From Clusia tigrina (taxonomy: Eukaryota; Arthropoda; Insecta; Diptera; Clusiidae): a stretch of 64,000 nucleotides of DNA. The translations under genes were made by a program, and so were the position numbers. The stretch covers positions 248,001 to 312,000 of the forward strand of contig CAKKTE020000594.1 in NCBI GenBank assembly GCA_920105625.2, read 5' to 3'. The notes beneath the pieces were generated by a model. The model did not search any database. It had not been told where the DNA came from and saw nothing but the letters and a program-made list of their open reading frames with translations. Position 1 is the first letter of the stretch, and every line of letters begins with the position of its first letter. Positions 26,233 to 39,800 of this stretch are shown one piece after another.

Positions 26233-26976
26233 TGTAACTGTTTACTGGGGCGTCATAAAACCTTGAAATTTTGTAAGAATAAAGTACTCGAGCCTCTTGT
26301 CAATTTAAGCCATCGCTCAAAACTATGCTACCCTTGAGTCCCAAATCAAACATTAATAAAACTTCAAATGGTCCTAACTTCTATACGGTACGTCCTACAC
26401 CGATTAAAGTTTGCAACATACAAATGCTTGTAACTTTTTAATGGAGCGTCATAAAACCTTGAAATTTTGTAACAATAAAGTAATCGAGCCGCTTGTCAAT
26501 TTAAGCCATCGCCCAAGCTATGCTACCCTTGACTCCCAAATCAAACACTGATAAATCTTCAAATGGCCCTAACTTCTATACGGTACTTCCTACACCTATC
26601 AAAGTTTGCAACATACAAATGCTTGTAACTTTTTACTGGAGCGTCATAAAACCTTGAAATTTTGTAACAATAAAGTATTCGAGCCTCTTGTCAATTTAAG
26701 CCATCGCTCAAAACTATGCTACCCTTGAGTCCCAAATCAAACACTGATAAAACTTCGAATGGCCCTAACTTCTATATGGTACGTCCAACACCTATCAAAG
26801 TTTGCAACATACAAATGCTTGTAACTTTTTACTGGAGCGTCATAAAGCCTTGAAATTTTGTAACAATAAAGTACTCGAGCCTTTTGTCAATTTAAGCTAT
26901 CGCTCAAACCTATGCTGCCCTTGAGTCCCAAATCAACCACTGATAAAACATCAAATGGCCCTAACTTCTATACGGT
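26233..26976 (+). repeat. Bridge between segment D copies, ending at a recombination joint
   Basis: A truncated 4-monomer version of the D subunit (ACACCGATTAAAG at about 26,400 and next at 27,183) leads into the stretch copied from 23,511 onward (CATAAAGCC at 26,841). It ends at the joint near 26,978-26,993, where the sequence switches from the 3,330-bp to the 2,937-bp alignment. Confidence 0.78.
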
Positions 26977-29169
26977 ATGTCCTACACCTATCAAAGTTTG
27001 CCACATACAAATGCTTGTAACTTTTTACTGGAGCGTCATAAAACCGTGAAATTTTGTAACAATAAAATACTCGAGCCGCTTGTCAATTTAAGCCATCGCT
27101 CAAAACTATGCTACCCTTGAGTCCCAAATCAAACATTAATAAAACTTCAAATGGTCCTAACTTCTATACGGTACGTCCTACACCGATTAAAGTTTGCAAC
27201 ATACAAATGCTTGTAACTTTTTACTGGAGCGTCATAAAACCTTGAAATTTTGTAACAATAAAGTAATCAAGCCGCTTGTCAATTTAAGCCATCGCCCAAG
27301 CTATGCTACCCTTGACTCCCAAATCAAACACTGATAAATCTTCAAATGGCCCTAACTTCTATACGGTACTTCCTACACCTATCAAAGTTTGCAACATACA
27401 AATGCTTGTAACTTTTTACTGGAGCGTCATAAAACCTTGAAATTTTGTAACAATAAAGTATTCGAGCCTCTTGTCAATTTAAGCCATCGCTCAAAACTAT
27501 GCTACCCTTGAGTCCCAAATCAAACACTGATAAAACTTCGAATGGCCCTAACTTCTATATGGTACGTCCAACACCTATCAAAGTTTGCAACATACAAATG
27601 CTTGTAACTTTTTACTGGAGCGTCATAAAACCTTAAAATTTTGTAACAATAAAGTACTCGAGCCTCTTGTCAATTTAAGCTATCGCTCAGAGCTATGCTA
27701 CCCTTGAGTCCTAAATCAAACATTGATAAAACTTCAAATGGCCCTAACTTCTATACGGTACGTCCTACAGCTATCAAAGTTTGCAACATACAAATACTTG
27801 CAACTTTTTACTGGACCATCATAAAACCTTGAAATTTTGTAACAATAAAGTACTCGAGCCTCTTGTCAATTAAAGCTATCGCTCAAATCTATGCTACCCT
27901 TGAGTCCCAAATCAAACACTGATAAAATTTCAAATGACCCTAACTTTTATACGGTACGTCCTACACCTATCAAAGTTTGCAACATACAAATGCTTGTACC
28001 TTTTTACTGGGGCGTCATAAAACCTTGAAATTTTGTAACAATAAAGTACTCGAGCCTCTTTTCAATTTAAGCTATCGCTCAGAGCTATGCTACCCTTGAG
28101 TCCTAAATCAAACATTGATAAAACTTCAAATGGCCCTAACTTCTATACGGTACGTCCTACAGCTATCAAAGTTTGCAACATACAAATGCTTGCAACTTTT
28201 TACTGGAGCATCATAAAACCTTGAAATTTTGTAACAATAAAGTACTCGAGCCTCTTGTCAATTTAAGCCATCGTTCAAAACTATGCTACCCTTGAGTCCC
28301 AAATCAAACATTAATAAAACTTCAAATGCTCCTAAATTCTATACGGTACGTCCTACACCGATTAAAGTTTGCAACATACAAATGCTTGTAACTTTTTAAT
28401 GGAGCGTCATAAAACCTTGAAATTTTGTAACAATAAAGTAATCGAGCCGCTTGTCAATTTAAGCCATCGCCCAAGCTATGCTACCCTTGACTCCCAAATC
28501 AAACACTGATAAATCTTCAAATGGCCCTAACTTCTATACGGTACTTCCTACACCTATCAAAGTTTGCAACATACAAATGCTTGTAACTTTTTACTGGAGC
28601 GTCATAAAACCTTGAAATTTTGTAACAATAAAGTATTCGAGCCTCTTGTCAATTTAAGCCATCGCTCAAAACTATGCTACCCTTGAGTCCCAAATCAAAC
28701 ACTGATAAAACTTCGAATGGCCCTAACTTCTATATGGTACGTCCAACACCTATCAAAGTTTGCAACATACAAATGCTTGTAACTTTTTACTGGAGCGTCA
28801 TAAAACCTTAAAATTTTGTAACAATAAAGTACTCGAGCATCTTGTCAATTTAAGCTATCGCTCAAAGCTATGCTACCCTTGAATCCCAAATCAAACACTG
28901 ATAAAACTTCAAATGGCCGTAACTTTTATACGGTACGTCCTACACCTATCAAAGTTTGCAACATACAAATGCTTGTAACTGTTTACTGGGGCGTCATAAA
29001 ACCTTGAAATTTTGTAAGAATAAAGTACTCGAGCCTCTTGTCAATTTAAGCTATCGCTCAGAGCTATGCTACCCTTGAGTCCTAAATCAAACATTGATAA
29101 AACTTCAAATGGCCCTAACTTCTATACGGTACGTCCTACAGCTATCAAAGTTTGCAACATACAAATGCT
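26977..29169 (+). repeat. Segment D, copy 2
   Basis: Near copy of 24,040-26,232. Differences are rare, for example TGGACCATC for TGGAGCATC, ATCGTTCAAAAC for ATCGCTCAAAAC and CACCTATC for CACCTGTC. The match breaks at 26,233/29,170, where copy 1 has CTTGTAACTGTTTAC and this one has CTTGCAACTTTTTAC. Confidence 0.86.
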
Positions 29170-31463
29170 TGCAACTTTTTACTGGAGCATCATAAAACCT
29201 TGAAATTTTGTAACAATAAAGTACTCGAGCCTCTTGTCAATTTAAGCCATCGCTCAAAACTATGCTACCCTTGAGTCCCAAATCAAACATTAATAAAACT
29301 TCAAATGGTCCTAACTTCTATACGGTACGTCCTACACCGATTAAAGTTTGCAACATACAAATGCTTGTAACTTTTTAATGGAGCGTCATAAAACCTTGAA
29401 ATTTTGTAACAATAAAGTAATCGAGCCGCTTGTCAATTTAAGCCATCGCCCAAGCTATGCTACCCTTGACTCCCAAATCAAACACTGATAAATCTTCAAA
29501 TGGCCCTAACTTCTATACGGTACTTCCTACACCTATCAAAGTTTGCAACATACAAATGCTTGTAACTTTTTACTGGAGCGTCATAAAACCTTGAAATTTT
29601 GTAACAATAAAGTATTCGAGCCTCTTGTCAATTTAAGCCATCGCTCAAAACTATGCTACCCTTGAGTCCCAAATCAAACACTGATAAAACTTCGAATGGC
29701 CCTAACTTCTATATTGTACGTCCAACACCTATCAAAGTTTGCAACATACAAATGCTTGTAACTTTTTACTGGAGCGTCATAAAACCTTAAAATTTTGTAA
29801 CAATAAAGTACTCGAGCATCTTGTCTATTTAAGCTATCGCTCAAATCTATGCTACCCTTGAGTCCCAAATCAAATACTGATAAAATTTCAAATTACCCTA
29901 ACTTTTATACGGTACGTCCTACACCTATCAAAGTTTGCAACATACAAATGCTTGTACCTTTTTACTGGGGCGTCATAAAACCTTGAAATTTTGTAAGAAT
30001 AAAGTACTCGAGCCTCTTGTCAATTTAAGCTATCGCTCAGAGCTATGCTACCCTTGAGTCCTAAATCAAACATTGATAAAACTTCAAATGGCCCTAACTT
30101 CTATACGGTACGTCCTACAGCTATCAAAGTTTGCAACATACAAATGCTTGCAACTTTTTACTGGAGCATCATAAAACCTTGAAATTTTGTAACAATAAAG
30201 TACTCGAGCCTCTTGTCAATTTAAGCCATCGCTCAAAACTATGCTACCCTTGAGTCCCAAATCAAACATTAATAAAACTTCAAATGGTCCTAACTTCTAT
30301 ACGGTACGTCCTACACCGATTAAAGTTTGCAACATACAAATGCTTGTAACTTTTTAATGGAGCGTCATAAAACCTTGAAATTTTGTAACAATAAAGTAAT
30401 CGAGCCGCTTGTCAATTTAAGCCATCGCCCAAGCTATGCTACCCTTGACTCCCAAATCAAACACTGATAAATCTTCAAATGGCCCTAACTTCTATACGGT
30501 ATTTCCTACACCTATCAAAGTTTGCAACATACAAATGCTTGTAACTTTTTACTGGAGCGTCATAAAACCTTAAAATTTTGTAACAATAAAGTACTCGAGC
30601 ATCTTGTCAATTTAAGCTATCGCTCAAAGCTATGCTACCCTTGAATCCCAAATCAAACACTGATAAAACTTCAAATGGCCGTAACTTTTATACGGTACGT
30701 CCTACACCTATCAAAGTTTGCAACATACAAATGCTTGTAACTTTTTACTGGGGCGTCATAAAACCTTGAAATTTTGTAAGAATAAAGTACTCGAGCCTCT
30801 TGTCAATTTAAGCTATCGCTCAGAGCTATGCTACCCTTGAGTCCCAAATCAAACACTGATAAAACTTCAAATGGCCCTAACTTCTATACGGTACGTCCTA
30901 CACCTATCAAAGTTTGCAACATACAAATGCTTGTAACTTTTTACTAGAACACCATAAAACCTTGAAATTTTGTAACAATAAAGTATTCGCGCCTCTTGTC
31001 AATTTAAGCCATCGCTCAAAACTATGCTACCCTTGAGTCCCAAATCAAACACTGATAAAACTTCGAATGGCCCTAACTTCTATATGGTACGTCCAACACC
31101 TATCAAAGTTTGCAACATACAAATGCTTGTAACTTTTTACTGGAGCGTCATAAAACCTTAAAATTTTGTAACAATAAAGTACTCGAGCATCTTGTCAATT
31201 TAAGCTATCGCTCAAAGCTATGCTACCCTTGAATCCCAAATCAAACACTGATAAAACTTCAAATGGCCGTAACTTTTATACGGTACGTCCTACACCTATC
31301 AAAGTTTGCAACATACAAATGCTTGTAACTTTTTACTGGGGCGTCATAAAACCTTGAAATTTTGTAAGAATAAAGTACTCGAGCCTCTTGTCAATTTAAG
31401 CTATCGCTCAGAGCTATGCTACCCTTGAGTCCCAAATCAAACACTGATAAAACTTCAAATGGC
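29170..31463 (+). repeat. Further 5-mer units of the segment D family
   Basis: ACACCGATTAAAG monomers at about 29,337 and 30,316 are 979 bp (five monomers) apart, and the intervening types match those in segment D. The AGCATCTTGTC, TTGAATCCC, GGCCGTAACTTTTATACGG run occurs twice at about 30,600 and 31,188 (three monomers apart). ACTAGAACACCAT lies at 30,944 and GTATTCGCGCC at 30,985; both recur near 35,250-35,300. Confidence 0.78.
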
Positions 31464-32524
31464 CCTAACTTCTATACGGTACGTCCTACACCTATCAAAG
31501 TTTGCAACATACAAATGCTTGTAACTTTTTACTGGAGCGTCATAAAACCTTGAAATTTTGTAACAATAAAGTATTCGAGCCTCTTGTCATTTTAAGCCAT
31601 CGCTCAAAACTATGCTACCCTTGAGTCCCAAATCAAACACTGATAAAACTTCAAATGGCCCTAACTTCTATATGGTACGTCCTACACCTATCAAAGTTTG
31701 CAACATACAAATGCTTGTAACTTTTTACTGGAGCGTCATAAAACCTTGAAATTTTGTAACAATAAAGTAGCCTCTTGTCAATTTAAGCTATCGCTCAAAG
31801 CTATGCTATCCTTGAGTCCCAAATCATACACTGATAAAACTTCAAATGGCCCTAACTTCTATACGGTACGTCCTACACCTATCAAAGTTTGCAACATACA
31901 AATGCTTGCAACTTTTTACTGGAGCGTCATAAAACCTTGAAAATTGGTAACAATAAAGTACTCGAGCCTCTTGTCAATTCAAGCTATCGCTCAAAGCTAT
32001 GCTACCCTTGAGTCCCAAATCAAACACTGATAAAACTTCAAATGGCCCTTACTTCAATACGGTACGTCCTACACCTATCAAAGTTTACAACATACAAATG
32101 CTTGTAACTTTTTACTGGAGCGTCATAAAACCTTGAAATTTGTAACAATAAAGTACTCGAGCCTCTTGTCAATTTAAGTTATCGCTCAAAACTATGCTAC
32201 CGTTGAGTCCCAAATCAAACACTGATAAACCTTCAAATGGCAATAACTTCTTTACGGTACGTCCTACACTTATCAAAGTTTGCAATATACAAATGCTTGT
32301 AACTTTTTACTGGAGCGTCATAAAACCTTGAAATTTTGTAACAATAAAGTACTTGAGCCTCTCGTCAATTTAAGCTATCGCTCAAAGCTATGCTACCCTT
32401 GAGTCCCAAATCAAACACTGATAAAACTTCAAATGGCCCTAACTTCTGTACAGTACGTCCTAAACCTATCAAAGTTTGCAACATACAAATGCTTGTAAGT
32501 TTTTACTGGAGCGTCATAAAACCT
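31464..32524 (+). repeat. Segment C, copy 2
   Basis: Same ordered markers as 21,480-22,540 with few differences, such as TGTCATTTTAAG for TGTCAATTTAAG, CTTCAAATGG for CTTCGAATGG, AAAATTGGTAAC for AAATTTGGTAAC and CCCTTACTTC for CCCTAACTTC. The CCCTTACTTC and AAAATTGG changes are shared with a third, partial copy at about 35,700-36,160 (offset about 3,919 bp), so the third copy derives from this one. The match ends at the T run near 32,524. Confidence 0.86.
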
Positions 32525-35500
32525 TGAAATTTTGTAACAATAAAGTACTCGAGCCTCTTGTCAATTTAAGCTATCGCTCAAAGCTATGCTACCCTTGAGT
32601 CCCAAATCAAACACTGACAAAACTTCAAATGGCCCTAACTTCTATACGGTACGTCCTACACCTATCAAAATTTGCAACATACAAATGCTAGTAACTTTTT
32701 ACTGGAGCGTCATAAAACCGTGAAATTTTGTAACAATAAAATACTCGAGCCGCTTGTCAATTTAAGCCATCGCCCAAGCTATGCTACCCTTGAGTCCCAA
32801 ATCAAACACTGATAAATCTTCAAATGGCCCTAACTTCTATACGGTACTTCCTACACCTATCAAAGTTTGCAACATACAAATGCTTGTAACTTTTTACTGG
32901 AGCGTCATAAAACCTTGAAATTTTGTAACAATAAAGTATTCGAGCCTCTTGTCAATTTAAGCCATCGCTCAAAACTAAGCTACCCTTGAGTCCCAAATCA
33001 AACACTGAAAAAACTTCGAATGGCCCTAACTTCTATATGGTACGTCCTACACCTATCAAAGTTTGCAACATACAAATGCTTGTAACTTTTTACTGGAGCG
33101 TCATAAAACCTTGAAATTTTGTAACAATAAAGTACTCGAGCCTCTTGTCAATTTAAGCTATCGCTCAAAGCTATGCTACCCTTGAGTCCCAAATCAAACA
33201 CTGATAAAACTTCAAATGGCCCTAACTTCCATACGGCACATCCTACACCTATCAAAGTTTGCAACATACAAATGCTTGTAACTTTTTACTGGAGCATCAT
33301 AAAACCTTGAAATTTTGTAACAATAAAGTACTCGAGCCTCTTGTCAATTAAAGCTATCGCTCAAATCTATGCTACCCTTGAGTCCCAAATCAAACACTGA
33401 TAAAATTTCAAATGACCCTAACTTTTATACCGTACGTCCTACACCTATCAAAGTTTGCAACATACAAATGCTTGTACCTTTTTACTGGGGCGTCATAAAA
33501 CCTTGAAATTTTGTAACAATAAAGTACTCGAGCCTCTTGTCAATTTAAGCTATCGCTCAGAGCTATGCTACCCTTGAGTCCTAAATCAAACATTGATAAA
33601 ACTTCAAATGGCCCTAACTTCTATACGGTACGTCCTACAGCTATCAAAGTTTGCAACATACAAATACTTGCAACTTTTTACTGGAGCATCATAAAACCTT
33701 GAAATTTTGTAACAATAAAGTACTCGAGCCTCTTGTCAATTAAAGCTATCGCTCAAATCTATGCTACCCTTGAGTTCCAAATCAAACACTGATAAAATTT
33801 CAAATGACCCTAACTTTTATACGGTACGTCCTACACCTATCAAAGTTTGCAACATACAAATGCTTGTACCTTTTTACTGGGGCGTCATAAAACCTTGAAA
33901 TTTTGTAACAATAAAGTACTCGAGCCTCTTGTCAATTTAAGCTATCGCTCAGAGCTATGCTACCCTTGAGTCCTAAATCAAACATTGATAAAACTTCAAA
34001 TGGCCCTAACTTCTATACGGTACGTCCTACAGCTATCAAAGTTTGCAACATACAAATGCTTGCAACTTTTTACTGGAGCATCATAAAACCTTGAAATTTT
34101 GTAACAATAAAGTACTCGAGCCTCTTGTCAATTTAAGCCATCGCTCAAAACTATGCTACCCTTGAGTCCCAAATCAAACATTAATAAAACTTCAAATGGT
34201 CCTAACTTCTATACGGTACGTCCTACACCGATTAAAGTTTGCAACATACAAATGCTTGTAACTTTTTACTGGAGCGTCATAAAACCTTGAAATTTTGTAA
34301 CAATAAAGTAATCGAGCCGCTTGTCAATTTAAGCCATCGCCCAAGCTATGCTACCCTTGACTCCCAAATCAAACACTGATAAATCTTCAAATGGCCCTAA
34401 CTTCTATACGGTACTTCCTACACCTATCAAAGTTTGCAACATACAAATGCTTGTAACTTTTTACTGGAGCGTCATAAAACCTTGAAATTTTGTAACAATA
34501 AAGTATTCGAGCCTCTTGTCAATTTAAGCCATCGCTCAAAACTATGCTACCCTTGAGTCCCAAATCAAACACTGATAAAACTTCGAATGGCCCTAACTTC
34601 TATATGGTACGTCCAACACCTATCAAAGTTTGCAACATACAAATGCTTGTAACTTTTTACTGGAGCGTCATAAAACCTTAAAATTTTGTAACAATAAAGT
34701 ACTCGAGCATCTTGTCAATTTAAGCTATCGCTCAAAGCTATGCTACCCTTGAATCCCAAATCAAACACTGATAAAACTTCAAATGGCCATAACTTCTATA
34801 CGGTACATCCTACACCTATCAAAGTTTGTAACATACAAATGCTTGTAACTTTTTACTGGAGCATCATAAAACCTTGAAATTTTGTAACAATAAAGTACTC
34901 GAGCCTTTTGTCAATTTAAGCTATCGCTCAAACCTATGCTCCCCTTGAGTCCCAAATCAACCACTGATAAAGCATCAAATGGCCCTAACTTCTATACGGT
35001 ATGTCCTACACCTATCAGAGTTTGCAACATACAAATGTTTGTAACATTTTACTGGAACGTCATAAAACCTTGAAATTTTTGTAACAATAAAGTACTCGAG
35101 CCTCTTGTCAATTTAAGCTATCGCTCAAACCTATGCTCCCCTTGAGTCCCAAATCAACCACTGATAAAACTTCAAATGGCCCTAACTTCTATACGGTACG
35201 TCCTACACCTATCAAAGTTTGCAACATACAAATGCTTGTAACTTTTTACTAGAACACCATAAAACCTTGAAATTTTGTAACAATAAAGTATTCGCGCCTC
35301 TTGTCAATTTAAGCCATCGCTCAAAACTATGCTACCCTTGAGTCCCAAATCAAACACTGATAAAACTTCGAATGGCCCTAACTTCTATATGGTACGTCCA
35401 ACACCTATCAAAGTTTGCAACATACAAATGCTTGTAACTTTTTACTGGAGCGTCATAAAACCTTAAAATTTTGTAACAATAAAGTACTCGAGCATCTTGT

Positions 35501-38500
35501 CAATTTAAGCTATCGCTCAAAGCTATGCTACCCTTGAATCCCAAATCAAACACTGATAAAACTTCAAATGGCCGTAACTTTTATACGGTACGTCCTACAC
35601 CTATCAAAGTTTGCAACATACAAATGCTTGTAACTTTTTACTGGGGCGTCATAAAACCTTGAAATTTTGTAAGAATAAAGTACTCGAGCCTCTTGTCAAT
35701 TTAAGCTATCGCTCAAAGCTATGCTATCCTTGAGTCCCAAATCAGACACTGATAAAACTTCAAATGGCCCTAACTTCTATACGGTACGTCCTACACCTAT
35801 CAAAGTTTGCAACATACAAATGCTTGCAACTTTTTACTGGAGCGTCATAAAACCTTGAAAATTGGTAACAATAAAGTACTCGAGCCTCTTGTCAATTCAA
35901 GCTATCGCTCAAAGCTATGCTACCCTTGAGTCCCAAATCAAACACTGATAAAACTTCAAATGGCCCTTACTTCAATACGGTACGTCCTACACCTATCAAA
36001 GTTTACAACATACAAATGCTTGTAACTTTTTACTGGAGCGTCATAAAACCTTGAAATTTGTAACAATAAAGTACTCGAGCCTCTTGTCAATTTAAGTTAT
36101 CGCTCAAAACTATGCTACCGTTGAGTCCCAAATCAAACACTGATAAAACTTCAAATGGCAATAACTTCTATACGGTACTTCCTACACCTATCAAAGTTTG
36201 CAACATACAAATGCTTGTAACTTTTTACTGGAGCGTCATAAAACCTTGAAATTTTGTAACAATAAAGTATTCGAGCCTCTTGTCAATTTAAGCCATCGCT
36301 CAAAACTAAGCTACCCTTGAGTCCCAAATCAAACACTGAAAAAACTTCGAATGGCCCTAACTTCTATATGGTACGTCCTACACCTATCAAAGTTTGCAAC
36401 ATACAAATGCTTGTAACTTTTTACTGGAGCGTCATAAAACCTTGAAATTTTGTAACAATAAAGTACTCGAGCCTCTTGTCAATTTAAGCTATCGCTCAAA
36501 GCTATGCTACCCTTGAGTCCCAAATCAAACACTGATAAAACTTCAAATGGCCCTAACTTCCATACGGCACATCCTACACCTATCAAAGTTTGCAACATAC
36601 AAATGCTTGTAACTTTTTACTGGAGCATCATAAAACCTTGAAATTTTGTAACAATAAAGTACTCGAGCCTCTTGTCAATTAAAGCTATCGCTCAAATCTA
36701 TGCTACCCTTGAGTCCCAAATCAAACACTGATAAAATTTCAAATGACCCTAACTTTTATACCGTACGTCCTACACCTATCAAAGTTTGCAACATACAAAT
36801 GCTTGTACCTTTTTACTGGGGCGTCATAAAACCTTGAAATTTTGTAACAATAAAGTACTCGAGCCTCTTGTCAATTTAAGCTATCGCTCAGAGCTATGCT
36901 ACCCTTGAGTCCTAAATCAAACATTGATAAAACTTCAAATGGCCCTAACTTCTATACGGTACGTCCTACAGCTATCAGAGTTTGCAACATACAAATGCTT
37001 GCAACTTTTTACTGGAGCATCATAAAACCTTGAAATTTTGTAACAATAAAGTACTCGAGCCTCTTGTCAATTTAAGCTATCGCTCAAACCTATGCTCCCC
37101 TTGAGTCCCAAATCAACCACTGATAAAACATCAAATGGCCCTAACTTCTATATGGTATGTCCTACACCTATCAGAGTTTGCAACATACTAATGCTTGTAA
37201 CATTTTACTGGAACGTCATAAAACCTTGAAATTTTTGTAACAATAAAGTACTCGAGCCTCTTGTCAATTTAAGCTATCGCTCAAAACTATGCTACCTTTG
37301 GGTCCCAAATAAAACACTGATAAAGCTTCAAATGGCCCTAATTTCTATACGGTACGGCCTACACCTATCAAAGTTTGCAATATACAAATGCTTGTAACTT
37401 TTTACTGGAGCGTCATAAAAACTTGAAATTTTGTAACAATAAAGTACTCGAGCCTCTTGTCAATTTAAGCTATCGCTCAAAGCTATGCTACCCTTGAGTC
37501 CCAAATCAAACACTGACAAAACTTCAAACGGCCCTAACTTCTATACGGTACGTCCTACACCTATCAAAGTTTGCAACATACAAATGCTTGTAACTTTTTA
37601 CTAGAACACCATAAAACCTTGAAATTTTGTAACAAAAAAGCACTCGAGCCTCTTGTCAATTTAAGGTATCGCTCAAAGCTATGCTATCCTTGAGTCCCAA
37701 ATCAAACACTGAAAAAACTTCAAATGGCCATAACTTCTATACGGTACATCCTACATCTATCAAAGTTTGCAACATACAAATGCTTGTAACTTTTTACTGG
37801 AGCGTCATAAAACCGTGAAATTTTGTAACAATAAAATACTCGAGCCGCTTGTCAATTTAAGCCATCGCCCAAGCTATGCTACCCTTGAGTCCCAAATCAA
37901 ACACTGATAAATCTTCAAATGGCCCTAACTTCTATACGGTACTTCCTACACCTATCAAAGTTTGCAACATACAAATGCTTGTAACTTTTTACTGGAGCGT
38001 CATAAAACCTTGATATTTTGTAACAATAAAGTATTCGAGCCTCTTGTCAATTTAAGCCATCGCTCAAAACTAAGCTACCCTTGAGTCCCAAATCAAACAC
38101 TGATAAAACTTCGAATGGCCCTAACTTCTATATGGTACGTCCTACACCTATCAAAGTTTGCAACATACAAATGCTTGTAACTTTTTACTGGAGCGTCATA
38201 AAACCTTGAAATTTTGTAACAATAAAGTACTCGAGCCTCTTGTCAATTTAAGCTATCGCTCAAAGCTATGCTACCCTTGAGTCCCAAATCAAACACTGAT
38301 AAAACTTCAAATGGCCCTAACTTCTATACGGTACATCCTATACCTATCAAAGTTTGCAACATACAAATGCTTGTAACTTTTTACTGGAGCATCATAAAAC
38401 CTTGAAATTTTGTAACAATAAAGTACTCGAGCCTCTTGTCAATTAAAGCTATCGCTCAAATCTATGCTACCCTTGAGTCCCAAATCAAACACTGATAAAA

Positions 38501-39800
38501 TTTCAAATCACCCTAACTTTTATACGGTACGTCCTACACCTATCAAAGTTTGCAACATACAAATGCTTGTACCTTTTTACTGGGGCGTCATAAAACCTTG
38601 AAATTTTGTAACAATAAAGTACTCGAGCTTCTTGTCAATTTAAGCTATCGCTCAGAGCTATGCTACCCTTGAGTCCTAAATCAAACATTGATAAAACTTC
38701 AAATGGCCCTAAGTTCTATACGGTACGTCCTACAGCTATCAAAGTTTGCAACATACAAATGCTTGCAACTTTTTACTGGCGCGTCATAAAACCTTGAAAT
38801 TTTGTAACAATAAAGTACTCGAGCCTCTTGTCAATTTAAGCTATCGCTCTAAGCTATACTACCCTTGAGTCCCAAATCAAACACTGACAAAACTTCAAAT
38901 GGCCCTAACCTCTATACGGTACGTCCTACACCTATCAAAGTTTGCAACATACAAATGCTTGTAACTCTTTACTGGAGCATCATAAAACCTTGAAAATTTC
39001 TAACAATAAAGTACTCGAGCCTCTGTCAATTTAAGCTATCGCTCAAACCTATGCTACCCTTGAGTCCCAAATCAAACACTGATAAAACTTCAAATGGTCC
39101 TAACTTCTAGACGGTACGTCCTAGACCTATCAGAGTTTGCAACATACAAATGCTTGTAACTTTTTACTGGGGCGTCATAAAACTATGAAATTTTTGTAAC
39201 AATAAAGTACTCGAGATTCTTGTCAATTTAAGCTATCGCTCAAAACTATGCTACCCTTGGGTCCCAAATCAAACACTGATAAAACTTCAAATGGCCCTAA
39301 CTTCTATACGGTACGTCCTACACCTATCAAAGTTTGCAATATACAAATGCTTGTAACTTTTTACTGGAGCGTCATAAAGCCTTCAAATTGTGTAACAATA
39401 AAGTTCTCGAGCCTCTTGTCAATTTAAGCTATCGCTCAAAGCTATGATACCCTTGAGTCCCAAATCAAACACTGATAAAACTTCAAATGGCCCTAACTTA
39501 TATACGGTACGTCCTACACCTATCAAAGTTTGGAACATACAAATGCTTGTAACTTTTTACTGGAGCTTCATAAAACCTTGAAATTTTGTAACAATAAAGT
39601 ACTCGAGCCTCGTGTCAATTTAAGCTATCGCTGAAAGCTATGCTACCCTTGAGTCCCAAATCAAACACTAATAAAACTTCAAATGGCCCTAACTTCTATA
39701 CGGTACGTCCTACACCTATCAAAGTTTGCAACATACAAATGCTTGTAACTTTTTACTGGAGCGTCATAAAACCTTGAAATTTGTAACAATAAAGGACTCG
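32525..39800 (+). repeat. Mosaic region with a 3,331-bp (17-monomer) duplication
   Basis: The run 32,830-33,650 is repeated at 36,160-36,980. Shared markers are GGTACTTCC, AACTAAGCTACC, ACTGAAAAAACTTCG, CCATACGGCACATCC (33,230 and 36,561), CAATTAAAGC and CTTTTATACCGTACG. A partial third version is at 37,900-38,560. The segment 33,540-34,760 matches the D family, and 35,240-35,690 matches 30,930-31,380. So this region is assembled from pieces of its upstream neighbours. The last kilobase is less ordered. No gene is present. Confidence 0.78.
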
